A DNA stretch of 64,000 nt from Aliishimia sp965656085 (GTDB lineage Bacteria > Pseudomonadota > Alphaproteobacteria > Rhodobacterales > Rhodobacteraceae). Position numbers and translations under genes: made by a program. The number at the start of each line of letters is the position of its first letter. Positions within the stretch are counted from its first letter, which is position 1. Where the stretch lies: positions 1 to 64,000 of the forward strand of contig CBFHJA010000002.1 of assembly GCA_965656085.1 (NCBI GenBank). Reading direction: 5' to 3'. A model generated the notes under the pieces. The model was not told where the DNA came from. It saw nothing but the letters and a program-made list of their open reading frames with translations, and did not search any database. Below, piece after piece: positions 31,347 to 40,115 of this stretch.

Positions 31347-33182
31347 CTACTCGGCAGCGTCCGCACGCAGGAAGCCGCCGGACTGCCGCTGCCAATACTG
31401 CGCGTAAAGACCGCCCTTGGCCAACAACTCGGCATGGCTCCCCTGCTCCGCGATCTGTCCATCATCCATCACGACGATCCGATCCATTTCGGACAGCGTG
31501 GACAGGCGGTGCGCAATCGCCAAAACGGTCTTGCCCTCCATAACCCGCGACAAGGCTTGCTGGATCAGCGCTTCCACTTCGCTATCGAGCGCCGAAGTGG
31601 CTTCGTCGAGCACGAGGATAGGTGCATCCTTTAAAATGGCGCGGGCGAGCGCGATGCGTTGCCGCTGTCCGCCTGAGAGTTTCACCCCACGCTCACCCAG
31701 ATGTGCCTCATAGCCACGCCGCCCCTTGTGGTCCTTCAGAGTCTGAATGAACTCATGCGCTTCGGCTTTCTCGGCGGCAGCGATCATCTGCTCATCCGTA
31801 GCATCAGGACGACCATACCGGATATTATCCCGCGCCGAACGATTGAACATCGCGGTGTCCTGCGTGACCATCGCTATGCTCTGTCTTAGACTGTCTTGCG
31901 TGACCTCGCCAATCGATTGCCCATCGATCCGGATGTCACCCCCTTCCGGACGGTAAAGCCCAAGCAGGAGCGAGACGAGCGTCGTCTTGCCTGCACCGGA
32001 GGCCCCCACGATCCCGACCTTCTCACCGGGGGCGATTGTCAGAGAGATCTCCGAAATGCCACCCTCCTGACGGCCATAGGCAAAGCTGAGATTGTGAAAG
32101 GCGATCATGCCGTCCGGCACGGTTAACATCCGGGCATTCGGCGCATCTTCGACCCTGACACGGGGGGTTAGGGTCTTCATGCCATCCTCGACCTCCCCGA
32201 TATTAGAATAGATCTGCATCAGTGTGAAACTCACCCAACCCGTCATCTGCGCAATTCGGATCGACACGGTGCCCGCCGCGACGATATCCCCAGCACTGGC
32301 CAATCCGCGTTGCCAGAGCAGCAGGCTCGCACCGATCAGCAGAACCGGCAGCAAACCAGCCAGCGTCATAAGACAGAACCGGAAGCCGGCTGCGAGATAG
32401 CCGAAATCCACCGAGCGCTCACGAAAGACATCGAGCGCTCCGAGCGCTGCCTTGTCCTCATGCGCGGCATAGGCGAAGAGCTTCACGGTCTTGATATTGG
32501 TGATCGTATCGACGACTTGCCCCGACACCATCGCCCGTGACGCGGCACGTTCGGCGGACCGAACCCGGATGCGCGGCAGGAACCAGCGAATCAGCGTGAA
32601 GTAAGCAACGAGCCAAACCGTGAAGAGCGCCACGATCCGCAGATCGATGGCGAACAGAACAACGACGGTGCCCACGAGCGAGGCCAGAGCGAAGGCGACC
32701 ACGTTGATCGCTTCAGTCACCACATCGGTCACTGCCCGCGCCGCTTGCATCTGTTTTTGCGCCAAGCGTCCGGCGAAATCGTCATCGAAGAAGCCGATCG
32801 ACTGCCCCAGCGTCCAGCGATGCAGGCGCGATAGAACCAGCGGATTCAAGTTCGGCCCGACAATAATCGAGTTGGCCGCCGAGGACAGGCCGAAGAAAAC
32901 TGGTCTAACGAGGACGAAAAAGGCCAAAGCGCCAAGCAGTAGAGCCATATTCTCGCCGCTAAAGTACGTCTCGGGCGCGCCTGATGCCGTGCTGTCTATG
33001 ATCGCACCCAGCACGAAGGCAGTCCCCGCCTCCATGGCACCCGCCAGCGCGGAGCAGAAGGTGGCGAGACACAGCGCGGGCCAGCTTCCCGACAGGCACC
33101 AGCGCAGAAACTGGCCCAGCGTCTGCGGCGGCGGTCCCTCGGCGGGCCGGAAGGCGTCAATCCAAGTCTCGATCCGGATCAT
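31347..33182 (-). CDS. ABC transporter half-transporter, ATP-binding/permease fusion (second of a pair)
   Basis: 611 aa. An N-terminal type-1 exporter membrane domain (six helices, about 35-330) is followed by a nucleotide-binding domain with Walker A GASGAGKTT, signature LSGGQRQRIALARAIL, Walker B ILVLDEATSALDSE and H-loop AIAHRLSTL. Start ATG 33182 overlaps the preceding homologue by 4 bases (ATGA), so the two are probably made together and form a heterodimer. Family members export lipids, drugs or peptides; the substrate cannot be read from sequence. Confidence 0.93.
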   Translation of the reverse strand: MIRIETWIDAFRPAEGPPPQTLGQFLRWCLSGSWPALCLATFCSALAGAMEAGTAFVLGAIIDSTASGAPETYFSGENMALLLGALAFFVLVRPVFFGLSSAANSIIVGPNLNPLVLSRLHRWTLGQSIGFFDDDFAGRLAQKQMQAARAVTDVVTEAINVVAFALASLVGTVVVLFAIDLRIVALFTVWLVAYFTLIRWFLPRIRVRSAERAASRAMVSGQVVDTITNIKTVKLFAYAAHEDKAALGALDVFRERSVDFGYLAAGFRFCLMTLAGLLPVLLIGASLLLWQRGLASAGDIVAAGTVSIRIAQMTGWVSFTLMQIYSNIGEVEDGMKTLTPRVRVEDAPNARMLTVPDGMIAFHNLSFAYGRQEGGISEISLTIAPGEKVGIVGASGAGKTTLVSLLLGLYRPEGGDIRIDGQSIGEVTQDSLRQSIAMVTQDTAMFNRSARDNIRYGRPDATDEQMIAAAEKAEAHEFIQTLKDHKGRRGYEAHLGERGVKLSGGQRQRIALARAILKDAPILVLDEATSALDSEVEALIQQALSRVMEGKTVLAIAHRLSTLSEMDRIVVMDDGQIAEQGSHAELLAKGGLYAQYWQRQSGGFLRADAAE

Positions 33183-35017
33183 TCCGCCGCCTCCGCGTTC
33201 AGGAACCCACCCGATTGCCGTACCCAGAAGCTGGCATAGAGTCCGCCCTGCGCCAGAAGTGCCTCATGCGAACCTTCCTCAACGATCCGGCCCGCATCCA
33301 TCACAAGAATCCTGTCCATTTGCGCGATGGTGGACAGCCGGTGCGCAATCGCGATCACGGTCTTGCCTTCCATCATGCCGTAAAGCGTGTCCTGAATGGC
33401 TGCCTCCACCTCGCTGTCGAGTGCCGAGGTCGCCTCGTCGAGCAGCAGTATCGGCGCGTCTTTCAGAATGACCCGCGCCAGTGTGATCCGTTGGCGCTGG
33501 CCACCGGAGAGTTTCACACCGCGTTCTCCCACATGGGCATCATAGCCGGTGCGTCCCCGCGGGTCGCTCAGATCGAGAATGAACTCATGCGCCTGCGCCT
33601 GCCGCGCAGCGGCGACGATCTCCGCATCGCTGGCCTCAGGACGTCCATAGGCAATGTTGTCCCGCACCGAGCGGTGCAGGAGCGCGCTGTCTTGCTGCAC
33701 CATGCCTATATGCGCGCGCAGGCTGTCCTGGGTGACCTTGGAAATATCCTGCCCGTCGATCAGAATGTCGCCCTGTTCCGCATCGTAGAACCGCAACAGC
33801 AGCTTCACGAGCGTTGATTTGCCAGCGCCGGAGCGGCCTATGAGACCGATCTTTTCGCCCGGCGTGATGGTAAGAGAAATCCGATCAAGCCCGCCGCTCT
33901 CCCGACCGTAATGATGCGACAGCCCATCGAGGGTGATTTCGCCCTTGGTCAGCGCAAGCGGTTGGGCGTCCGGCGGGTCGACTAGGTCGATGGGCTGCGC
34001 GATAGTCTCCATGCCTTCCGCCACAACCCCAAGCTGCCGGAAGAATGTGGTCAGCGCCCACATGATCCAGCCGGTCATCGCATTAAGACGCAATGTCAGC
34101 GCGGTTGCGGCGGCGACAAGCCCGACTGACGCAGTGCCTTGTATCCAGAGCAGTAGAGCCCAACCCACGACGCCCACGATCAAAAGCCCGTTCAGCGTCA
34201 CTAGCATCACGTCCATTAGCGTATAAAGCCGCATTTCAACCTTAAAGGTCTCGCGGGTCTTCTCGATGGCGTCCTTGGCGTAATCCAGTTCCTGGTCGTG
34301 ATGGGCAAACATCTTCACCGAATGGATATTCGTATAGCTGTCCACCACGCGCCCCGTAACAGTCGACCGCGCATCCGAAGCCGCTTTGGACGCCGGGCCA
34401 ATGCGCTGGATCACCCATCGTACGAGCACGGCATAGAGCCCGAACCAAACCAGAAGCGGCACGATCAGCCGGGTATCGGCCATAGACAGCAGCACCGCCG
34501 CCCCGACCAAATAAGCCAGTGAGAAGGCGATCGCGTCGAAGACTTGAAACACCACCTCTCCAGCCGCGGGCGGGGTTTGCATGATGCGGTTGGCGATCCG
34601 CCCAGCGAAGTCGTTCTCAAACCAACCGACGGACTGCCGCAACACGTGTTTATGCGCGCGCCAACGGATTAGCGTGCCAAAATTCGGCATGATGGCATTG
34701 TTGAGCAGGAGCACGTCGAGGGCTTGCAAGGCGGGACGCACGAAGACGAGGAAAAGAGCAACGAGGATGACCTCGGTGCCATACTCCGCCCAGAATTCCG
34801 CCGGCGACCCGGAGAGCAGATCGACGAGGCGGCCCATATAGGAGATCAGCCAGATTTCAATTGCCGCAACCACGACGGACATGATGGCGGTAAAGAGAAA
34901 AACTCGTTTGAAGGGCTGCGCATAGTCCTTCAGGAACAGCCATAGCGTTTGTGGCGGCGTGTTAGTTTCCGGGTAGCCCACATAGGGATCTACCAGATTT
35001 TCAAATAATCTGAACAC
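33179..35017 (-). CDS. ABC transporter half-transporter, ATP-binding/permease fusion (first of a pair)
   Basis: 612 aa from the GTG at 35017, where family-like sequence begins (FRLFENLVDPY). A TTG at 35071 preceded by AGAGGA would add 18 unusual residues and is the alternative. It has a six-helix exporter domain, then a nucleotide-binding domain with Walker A GRSGAGKST, signature LSGGQRQRITLARVIL, Walker B ILLLDEATSALDSE and AIAHRLST. Motifs are intact in both partners, so both ATP sites look catalytically competent. It is the paralogue of the overlapping gene 31347-33182; they share the PPQTLxxFL N-terminal motif. Confidence 0.9.
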   Translation of the reverse strand: MFRLFENLVDPYVGYPETNTPPQTLWLFLKDYAQPFKRVFLFTAIMSVVVAAIEIWLISYMGRLVDLLSGSPAEFWAEYGTEVILVALFLVFVRPALQALDVLLLNNAIMPNFGTLIRWRAHKHVLRQSVGWFENDFAGRIANRIMQTPPAAGEVVFQVFDAIAFSLAYLVGAAVLLSMADTRLIVPLLVWFGLYAVLVRWVIQRIGPASKAASDARSTVTGRVVDSYTNIHSVKMFAHHDQELDYAKDAIEKTRETFKVEMRLYTLMDVMLVTLNGLLIVGVVGWALLLWIQGTASVGLVAAATALTLRLNAMTGWIMWALTTFFRQLGVVAEGMETIAQPIDLVDPPDAQPLALTKGEITLDGLSHHYGRESGGLDRISLTITPGEKIGLIGRSGAGKSTLVKLLLRFYDAEQGDILIDGQDISKVTQDSLRAHIGMVQQDSALLHRSVRDNIAYGRPEASDAEIVAAARQAQAHEFILDLSDPRGRTGYDAHVGERGVKLSGGQRQRITLARVILKDAPILLLDEATSALDSEVEAAIQDTLYGMMEGKTVIAIAHRLSTIAQMDRILVMDAGRIVEEGSHEALLAQGGLYASFWVRQSGGFLNAEAAE

Positions 35018-35080
35018 GTCGCACCAAGGTTTCGGGATCTGACGGCAGCCGGATTGGAATGGAGTCGGCAAACCTGTCCT

Positions 35081-36238
35081 CTATTCATCTGGTATTGAAC
35101 CTAACGCGTCTTTCGAGAGCGTCAAACCCGAGGCCAGCCACGCCGTCCGTAGTTGCTCTAGACGCCGGCCCAAGGCAGGCCCAGAATAGTCAGACTGTAG
35201 GTCCGCTGCCTTGAGCGGGAAGCTCTGCGCCGCCCCCCAAGCGGCACGCACCCTTGCATTGGTGTCCGGAGGCTTTCCAGAGAACGCCGCGCGCAAGGCC
35301 AGAACCTGACAGGCAAATGTCTCGCCCCATGCCGCACCAAGTGCGGCGGCGCAATGCGCCGAGGCCACTTCGGTATGGAGTCGGCCCACCTGACGACTTT
35401 GAGCCTTGCTCAGACGCAAAGAAGCAAGCGCCTCGGGTCCACCTAGCGCTGCAAGACGCGGTATTGGATCGGGAGCAAGACCCAAATCTGATTCTACATG
35501 AACAAGTGGCGCAAGGAACTGACCGTCGGCCCCGGGCAATACCACTCTCAGAACGCCTGTTTGTTGCATGATACCGACTGAGAAGGACGGATCCGGCAAT
35601 GCGAGAAGGGTCAAAAGCTCATTCGTGACGCGCTCGGAGGAGAGTTGCGACAATCCGTCCAGATTGCGCGCAATGGCATCCAGCGTTCCCGACTCGGGTG
35701 GGCCCTCTGCAAAGCGCGCAAAGAAACGGAAGAAGCGCAGGATTCGCAGGTAATCTTCGCGGATGCGTTCATCTGCATCGTCAATGAAACGCAGTCGCCG
35801 CGCTTCCAGATCGGGCAGTCCGCCCAAGGGGTCCACCACATTCCCGTGCCGGTCGCAATACAGTGCATTGATTGTGAAGTCGCGCCGGTGGGCGTCGTCC
35901 TCGAGCTTGTCCGAATAGGCCACGACCGCCCGACGCCCATCGGTTTCGATATCCTTGCGAAATGTCGTGACTTCGAACCCGTCCCCGTCGACGACTACGG
36001 TCACTGTGCCATGATCGATCCCGGTCGGAACGGTCTTGATACCGGCTGCCCTACAGATCTCCATAACGCGTTCGGGGCACACAGCACTGCACATATCAAC
36101 ATCTGCCACCGGAAGCCCCAGAAGCGCATTGCGCACGCAGCCGCCGACGCAATAGAGTTCAAGCTCACGGGCTTCAAAGAGCGAAAAAACCGCTTGCGTC
36201 GCGGCAGAGGTCAACCAGTCTCCGCCCACGCGTGTCAT
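35081..36238 (-). CDS. cca: CCA-adding tRNA nucleotidyltransferase / poly(A) polymerase family protein
   Basis: 385 aa from ATG 36238, which overlaps the Nudix stop by 4 bases (ATGA). Class II nucleotidyltransferase motifs are clear: GGCVRNALLGLPVADVDM (flexible loop and DxD metal site), TGIDHGTVTVVV, the FEVTTFR segment, RRDFTINALYCD, and RIREDYLRILRFFRFFARF of the neck helix. It adds or repairs the 3'-CCA end of tRNAs in the cytoplasm. No C-terminal HD phosphohydrolase signature is visible; length is normal for alphaproteobacterial CCA enzymes. Confidence 0.93.
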   Translation of the reverse strand: MTRVGGDWLTSAATQAVFSLFEARELELYCVGGCVRNALLGLPVADVDMCSAVCPERVMEICRAAGIKTVPTGIDHGTVTVVVDGDGFEVTTFRKDIETDGRRAVVAYSDKLEDDAHRRDFTINALYCDRHGNVVDPLGGLPDLEARRLRFIDDADERIREDYLRILRFFRFFARFAEGPPESGTLDAIARNLDGLSQLSSERVTNELLTLLALPDPSFSVGIMQQTGVLRVVLPGADGQFLAPLVHVESDLGLAPDPIPRLAALGGPEALASLRLSKAQSRQVGRLHTEVASAHCAAALGAAWGETFACQVLALRAAFSGKPPDTNARVRAAWGAAQSFPLKAADLQSDYSGPALGRRLEQLRTAWLASGLTLSKDALGSIPDE

Positions 36239-36846
36239 GAGTGCACCGCGTCCGCCCAGCCGCGCAGCATCCGCGCCGTCGCGCCCCAAATATAGTAGGG
36301 ACCGAACGGGACGGCGTAATAGTGCCGCCAACGCCCTTGCCAGCGGCGCGCTTCCACAACAAAGTTGGCCGGCTCGAGTACATGCTCAAGCGGCACGGTG
36401 AACACCTCGTCCACCTCGGAGGGTTGCCGTACAACCTCGAAGGGATGGTTGATAGCAGCAACGGTCGGAGTGACGATAAAACCGGTCACGGTTTCGTGGG
36501 ATGGGAGTGCGCCCACCACGCGAACCGCGTCATAGGGCAATCCGATCTCTTCCCAAGCCTCGCGCCGCGCAGTAGCTGAGATGTCGGGATCGCCCGCGTC
36601 CTGCTTACCGCCCGGAAAAGCAATCTGGCCCGGGTGGTGTTTGAGCGCGGATGAGCGCTTGGTGAGATACATCCGCCACTCGCCGGCAATTTCCTCCATG
36701 AGAATCAAAACCCCAGCGGGCCGTAATTTGCGCTGCGCTGGCAAAACGATATCGGGGTTCAGGTCGAAGTCTGAAGACCGGTCTTCGGCTGCACCGATCC
36801 GCGATATGGCTTTTTCCATCAGATCAGACATCGGGATTGTCATCAT
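36235..36846 (-). CDS. NudL-like CoA pyrophosphatase (Nudix hydrolase)
   Basis: 203 aa. The UPF0035/NudL signature KRSSALKHHPGQIAFPGGK is followed by a Nudix box DPDISATARREAWEEIGL and the SHETVTGFIVTPTVA segment. It hydrolyses CoA and acyl-CoA derivatives to 3',5'-ADP and phosphopantetheine. It begins inside the end of hslO (23-base overlap) and overlaps cca by 4 bases. ATGs at codons 2 and 6 are possible alternative starts. Confidence 0.92.
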   Translation of the reverse strand: MMTIPMSDLMEKAISRIGAAEDRSSDFDLNPDIVLPAQRKLRPAGVLILMEEIAGEWRMYLTKRSSALKHHPGQIAFPGGKQDAGDPDISATARREAWEEIGLPYDAVRVVGALPSHETVTGFIVTPTVAAINHPFEVVRQPSEVDEVFTVPLEHVLEPANFVVEARRWQGRWRHYYAVPFGPYYIWGATARMLRGWADAVHS

Positions 36847-37810
36847 TGTCGAAGCCTAGCGTAGCAGGATCAAGCACATAGTGAGCACTGCAAAACTGGC
36901 AATCTGCGGTCACGCGCCCATCTTCTGTGGTCATCTTTTCGATGTCCTTCATCGAGTAGATCGACAGGCTCTGCCGGACCCGAACTTCGGAACAGGTACA
37001 ACCAAAGCGCACCGGCTGTGCCGTGTAGACGCGCGGCTGTTCCTCGTGAAAGAGACGCACCAGAAGATCGTTTGGCGCGACAGTCGGTCCGACAAGCTCC
37101 ACATCCTCGACGGTGTCTAGCAGAATGTTCACGCGCGACCAGCTTTCGGCCTGATCGCCCTGCACAAGGTCCTCGGGCGATAGTACATTACCTGTCCCTT
37201 CACCTTGCGCCACAAAGGGCGAGGCTTTCGGCAGATGCTGCAGCATGACACCACCGGCACGCCACCGTTCGATGCGGCCGGCTTCTGTGGATTTGCCGAA
37301 GCTAAGCGCGAATTTCGTGGGCAATTGCTCGGACTGCGCGAAATAGGCCTCCGCGCAGGACGCCAGCGAGCCGCCGGCGATTGGAGTGATGCCTTGATAG
37401 GGGCTCATCCCTTCACCCTGATCTATCATCACCGCGAAATATCCGTCGCCAAGCTGCAAGAACGGTGCTCCCGTCGTGAGACGGTCACGGTCGTAACTGG
37501 CATAGGCTCGTATCTTGGCAGGCGCACCTTCCTCGCTTGGTCCGAAATAGTCCGTAGCGATCATCCGCACGGGCCCCTTGGTTTGTACTTGCAGCGAGAG
37601 CTTCCAGCGCAGTTTGATTGCCTGCCCGATGAGCGATGTGAGTAAGGCCATTTCGGCCACAAGAGCCTCGACCTCGGGCGGGTAATCGTGTTGCTTCAGA
37701 ATGCCTTCGAGCACGCCATCCAGGCGGGCGACGCGCCCACGAATATCTGCTGCATCAAGTTGGAAAGGCAGGACTGTGTCGTCCCACGCGAGCTTTTCGC
37801 CAATACTCAT
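36824..37810 (-). CDS. hslO: Redox-regulated chaperone Hsp33 (HslO)
   Basis: 328 aa. The long N-terminal substrate-binding region is followed by the zinc redox switch. The C-terminal cysteines occur as CxC (FGCTCSEVR) and CxxC (DCQFCSAHY), which bind zinc when reduced and form disulfides under oxidative stress, activating holdase function. The segment GSLASCAEAYFAQSEQLPT is the conserved Hsp33 core. It is the first gene of a tight minus-strand run (hslO, nudL-like, cca, two ABC genes, methyltransferase, sodium channel). Confidence 0.95.
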   Translation of the reverse strand: MSIGEKLAWDDTVLPFQLDAADIRGRVARLDGVLEGILKQHDYPPEVEALVAEMALLTSLIGQAIKLRWKLSLQVQTKGPVRMIATDYFGPSEEGAPAKIRAYASYDRDRLTTGAPFLQLGDGYFAVMIDQGEGMSPYQGITPIAGGSLASCAEAYFAQSEQLPTKFALSFGKSTEAGRIERWRAGGVMLQHLPKASPFVAQGEGTGNVLSPEDLVQGDQAESWSRVNILLDTVEDVELVGPTVAPNDLLVRLFHEEQPRVYTAQPVRFGCTCSEVRVRQSLSIYSMKDIEKMTTEDGRVTADCQFCSAHYVLDPATLGFDNDDNPDV

Positions 37811-37901
37811 GGGGTTTCCTTACGTGCCGGTGGTTGGCATACGGGGGCTATATAGATACCTACCGCAAAAGAAAAACCCCAGTGATGAAAGTGGACGCGG
37901 A

Positions 37902-38354
37902 ATGATTCCGAGAGTAGGCGCACCGCTCAATCCGCTAAAAAATTACACGCTGCGCCATGGAGCCTATGTGATACTGCCGCGCGGGAGCGCGGTTTTGCTC
38001 ACGGTACAGACCGGGGACATTCCCGACATCCAACTGCCCGGCGGCGGGCTCGACGCAGGCGAATCGCCCTGTGCTGCGCTGCATCGTGAAGTGTTCGAAG
38101 AGACCGGTTGGCGCATCGCGCGCCCGCGCAGGTTTGGAGCATTCCGTCGTTTCACTTTCATGCCCGAATACGACCTATGGGCAGAAAAGCTCTGCACCGT
38201 TTACTTGGCACGACCGGCCTTGCGTCTTTCAGACCCAACCGAGCTGGCCCACGACACACTCTGGCTACCTATACCCGACGCGATCGACGCACTCGGTAAC
38301 GCAGGTGATCGGATGATGCTCGCACGTTTCTCAAGATATTACCGCCCGGTGTAG
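37902..38354 (+). CDS. Nudix hydrolase (unassigned subfamily)
   Basis: 150 aa from ATG 37902, preceded by a purine-rich GGACGCGGA. The Nudix box is GGGLDAGESPCAALHREVFEETGW, with the catalytic glutamates in REVFEE. The C-terminal half (FTFMPEYDLWAEKLCTVYL) resembles general NUDIX diphosphatases. The upstream in-frame extension to 37701 overlaps hslO in antisense and is not family-like. The 3' end overlaps the response regulator gene by 16 bases (convergent). Substrate unknown. Confidence 0.85.
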   Translation: MIPRVGAPLNPLKNYTLRHGAYVILPRGSAVLLTVQTGDIPDIQLPGGGLDAGESPCAALHREVFEETGWRIARPRRFGAFRRFTFMPEYDLWAEKLCTVYLARPALRLSDPTELAHDTLWLPIPDAIDALGNAGDRMMLARFSRYYRPV

Positions 38355-39607
38355 TGAACGAGTACCGCAGAGACGTCGTCAGGAAATTTTCCGCCTCCCG
38401 CAAAATCCGTGAGGTGCCACAACAGTGCTTCCATAAAGGATTTGCCCCGAAGATCTCCGATCTTTTCCAGCATGTCTTCAAGCCCCGTTTCGCCAAGCAT
38501 CGCACCGTTCGGGCCCGGGCACTCAGTAAAGCCGTCCGAGTGAAAGAGCACACGGTCTCCGGGCATGAGTTGAACCTCGAATTGAGAGAAGCTGGCCCCA
38601 TACATCAGACCGACCGGAAAGCCACCGGGCGAGTCCTGAACCATCTCGCCATTGGCGCGCTGAACCACCGGGTGGGGATGCCCAGCCTGACCAAGGGTTA
38701 GCAATCCGCTCCGCAGGTTCAAATGCCCCAGCAACATGGTGAAATAGTGCTCTGTTTCCATCTCGCCGAGTACGAGACTGTTGAGGTGCTCGATCGCCGC
38801 AGCGGGCGGAACCGGTGTATAGGCTCCACTCTCATTTTTTCGCAACGCGATGTTCTGGTCTGGTGCCACGCCAGACAGGTATCCTGCAAGCCGCGCTGTC
38901 ATCAACGCCGCACTAATACCATGGCCGGATACGTCGATGGCATACATACCGATGTGCTCTTGTCCGGCTGGGTAGAAACCAACCAGATCCCCACCCACAT
39001 AACCGCTTGATTGTAGCATAAGCGCTATTTCGTACCCATCGCCGACGTGGTGCCGTTCTGGCAAAAGTGATTGCTGCAAATGGCGTGCTTCGCGCAGATC
39101 GTTGTCAAGCGCGTCGTTGAGCCTCTCCACTTCCCGGAGCGCGTCGCCGAGTTCGCGGTTTTTTTGACGCAGGTCCGCTTGCATGTCGAGAATGCGCTCC
39201 CCTGCTCGAATTCGCGCGCGCAGTTCATGCGAATCGACAGGTTTTGTCAGAAAGTCGTCCGCGCCCGCCTCCAACCCCAGCGCGATCTCGGCCTTATCAG
39301 ATTTTGACGTGAGCAGGATGAAATAGCTGTAGGCCGTGGTCGCGACCTGCCGGAAGGCGCGGCAGAATTCAGGGCCGCTCATACCAGGCATCATCCAGTC
39401 GCTCAAGACGATCTCCGGCAACCGGGTCCGGCAGTGCTCCATCGCTGCTTCTGCGCTCTCCACCGCGGTCACGTCATAGCCCCATTTTTTCAGGGACGAA
39501 GATAGTATCTTGCGCATCAGACGGCTGTCATCAACGACCAGAACGGAACGGGTTCGTCCCGCGACCTGTTCAGAGGGGTCTTGCGTTGATATCTCAGGTT
39601 TAGCCAT
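38339..39607 (-). CDS. Response regulator with PP2C/RsbU-type phosphatase output domain
   Basis: 422 aa. The receiver domain (20-140) has acidic residues Asp26/Asp27, phospho-acceptor Asp70 (VLSDWMMPGMSG), Thr in LLTSKSD and Lys in TKPVD. A coiled-coil linker (about 150-185, LRQKNRELGDALREVERLND) joins a SpoIIE/RsbU-like PP2C domain (about 190-420) with DVSGHGISAAL, TLGQAGHPHPV and LFHSDGFTE. Phosphorylation of the receiver should control dephosphorylation of a serine/threonine-phosphorylated partner, often an STAS anti-anti-sigma factor; none is encoded here. An HPt gene is divergent 147 bases away. Confidence 0.92.
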   Translation of the reverse strand: MAKPEISTQDPSEQVAGRTRSVLVVDDSRLMRKILSSSLKKWGYDVTAVESAEAAMEHCRTRLPEIVLSDWMMPGMSGPEFCRAFRQVATTAYSYFILLTSKSDKAEIALGLEAGADDFLTKPVDSHELRARIRAGERILDMQADLRQKNRELGDALREVERLNDALDNDLREARHLQQSLLPERHHVGDGYEIALMLQSSGYVGGDLVGFYPAGQEHIGMYAIDVSGHGISAALMTARLAGYLSGVAPDQNIALRKNESGAYTPVPPAAAIEHLNSLVLGEMETEHYFTMLLGHLNLRSGLLTLGQAGHPHPVVQRANGEMVQDSPGGFPVGLMYGASFSQFEVQLMPGDRVLFHSDGFTECPGPNGAMLGETGLEDMLEKIGDLRGKSFMEALLWHLTDFAGGGKFPDDVSAVLVHYTGR

Positions 39608-39754
39608 TGCCTGCCCGCATGTCGTCTAAGCGGCACGTTGCGCTGGCAATATGAACATTATCTGAACTCTCAAATGTGACTGACTTGGATTTTAATCAGT
39701 AACCGAGCCGCAACATTCCCGCAGTATCTCAGCGAGCAGGCCGGAGGGACCAGA

Positions 39755-40081
39755 TTGATTGATTGGGCGAAAGTGCTGGAATTGCGTGACGAGGTCGGCG
39801 CGGATGATTTCGACGAGGTCGTAGAGTTGTTCCTCGACGAGGTAGAAGACACGATCACGCATCTTGGCACGCCTGGGCGTTCCCTTGAACACGATCTTCA
39901 TTTCCTGAAAGGTAGTGCGCTCAACCTTGGATTTTCCGAGTTTTCCGAACTCTGCCGCTGCGGCGAGGCGCAAGCTGCCCGCGGTCTTGACCAAGAAGTT
40001 GATACCGGTCGCATCATCGCTTGCTATCGCACATCAAAGATGGCTTTCCTGTCGGACGCGCAACATCAGATGGAAAGCTAA
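39755..40081 (+). CDS. HPt domain phosphotransfer protein
   Basis: 108 aa from a TTG at 39755 with GGAGGG eight bases upstream; no ATG is available. It is an all-helical HPt module with the phospho-accepting His49 in HFLKGSALNLGF, matching the HxxKGS consensus. It should shuttle phosphate between a hybrid kinase and a receiver, most plausibly the divergent response regulator-phosphatase (inference from position). No cognate histidine kinase lies in the window. Confidence 0.87.
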   Translation: MIDWAKVLELRDEVGADDFDEVVELFLDEVEDTITHLGTPGRSLEHDLHFLKGSALNLGFSEFSELCRCGEAQAARGLDQEVDTGRIIACYRTSKMAFLSDAQHQMES

Positions 40082-40115
40082 ACCATCAGGTTCTGCGGAT
40101 TGCTTAAATCTGGGC

